Shown here piece after piece: positions 6,213 to 6,370 of a stretch of 6,370 nt of DNA. Within the stretch, counting starts at the first letter, position 1. Each line of letters begins with the position of its first letter. This DNA comes from Anaeromonas sp052088025 (GTDB lineage Bacteria > Bacillota > Clostridia > Tissierellales > SIT17), in contig NZ_JBQCYD010000074.1 in assembly GCF_052088025.1 (NCBI RefSeq), positions 1 through 6,370 of the forward strand. The letters are read 5' to 3'. A program made the position numbers and the translations under genes. A model generated the notes under the pieces. It was not told the DNA's origin. It searched no databases and saw nothing but the letters and a program-made list of their open reading frames with translations.

Positions 6213-6370
6213 AATAAAATTATTAAAATAAAGAAGATCATGTAAAGGTAATTTAAAAAGTAATGGAAGGCAGGCAACGGGTTTGTCTAGACAAACCCCA
6301 AAACTGCGTTTTGACCTGATAGGAAGTTTCCTATAACCTCTTACATAAAATTTTTCGTAAACTCAATTTT
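6213..6370. other. Non-coding right end after res
   Basis: No credible gene is seen on either strand. The first ~50 bases are AT-rich spacer without a strong terminator hairpin, the middle holds the inverted-repeat cluster at 6279-6334, and the last ~35 bases are AT-rich again and run off the window. The lack of a clear terminator after res means transcription may continue into or through the repeats. Confidence 0.5.
6279..6334. other. Cluster of three consecutive inverted repeats; candidate oriT or other nicking/recombination site
   Basis: First is a perfect 20-base palindrome at 6279-6298, arms GGGTTTGTCT/AGACAAACCC. Next, directly abutting, is CAAAAC-TGC-GTTTTG at 6299-6313. After five bases comes ATAGGAA-GT-TTCCTAT at 6319-6334. 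None is followed by a T-run, so they do not look like intrinsic terminators. The stretch is less AT-rich than its flanks. On plasmids, several short inverted repeats in a row beside a backbone module often mark a transfer origin; staphylococcal pWBG749-type oriTs are described as having three such repeats. I have not been able to match the actual bases, so oriT is only the leading guess; a replication or resolution site is also possible. Confidence 0.45.

Noticed and set aside
6279..6313. Intrinsic terminator of the mod-res operon
   Set aside because: The stems are good but no T-run follows on either strand.
6263..6319. Small frame of 18 codons from ATG 6263
   Set aside because: Very short, no good ribosome-binding site, and it runs through the hairpins, which explain the sequence better.
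6311..6337. TTGACC ... TATAAC promoter pair
   Set aside because: The spacer is only 15 bases and lies inside the inverted repeats; no downstream gene is visible to support it.

Overview
The window looks like a piece of a theta-replicating plasmid from a low-GC Gram-positive bacterium. Base composition is strongly AT-rich, ribosome-binding sites are AAAGGAG-type, and all genes lie on one strand and are tightly packed. The gene families (an AEP-type plasmid replication protein, a DUF536/Par-like protein with an iteron-like repeat array, and a type III restriction-modification system) fit the Staphylococcaceae or related Bacillales/Lactobacillales. The genus is an inference; nothing here fixes it.

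Layout. Positions 1-1009 hold the 3' part of a replication initiator/primase-like gene that enters from the left edge. Positions 1010-1127 hold an intergenic control region: an extended -10 promoter candidate followed by six short TGA-led repeats (1046-1112). Positions 1128-1646 encode a 172-aa protein with an N-terminal helix-turn-helix, a coiled coil, a DUF536-like segment and a basic Trp-Trp tail. Part of the upstream repeat array recurs inside this gene (45 bp, 42 identical, same 12-9-12-12 unit spacing), where it encodes the linker between HTH and coiled coil. Twenty bases further on starts a type III restriction-modification operon: mod (1667-3628) and res (3621-6212), overlapping by 8 bases.

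The mod gene carries one in-frame TAA at 2747-2749. The frame continues unchanged after it and every expected methyltransferase motif is present, split between the two halves. Res looks intact, with a full helicase motor and a C-terminal PD...ExK nuclease. Because type III Res enzymes need Mod to recognise and cut DNA, the system is probably silent as written, unless the stop is an assembly error or the two halves work as a split enzyme.

Positions 6213-6370 hold no convincing gene but do hold three consecutive inverted repeats in 56 bases (6279-6334). Their layout is not that of a normal terminator and fits a processing or transfer site such as oriT. No wholly new system is evident. The most unusual points are the repeat array copied into coding sequence, the clean nonsense break in mod beside an intact res, and the hairpin cluster at the right end.
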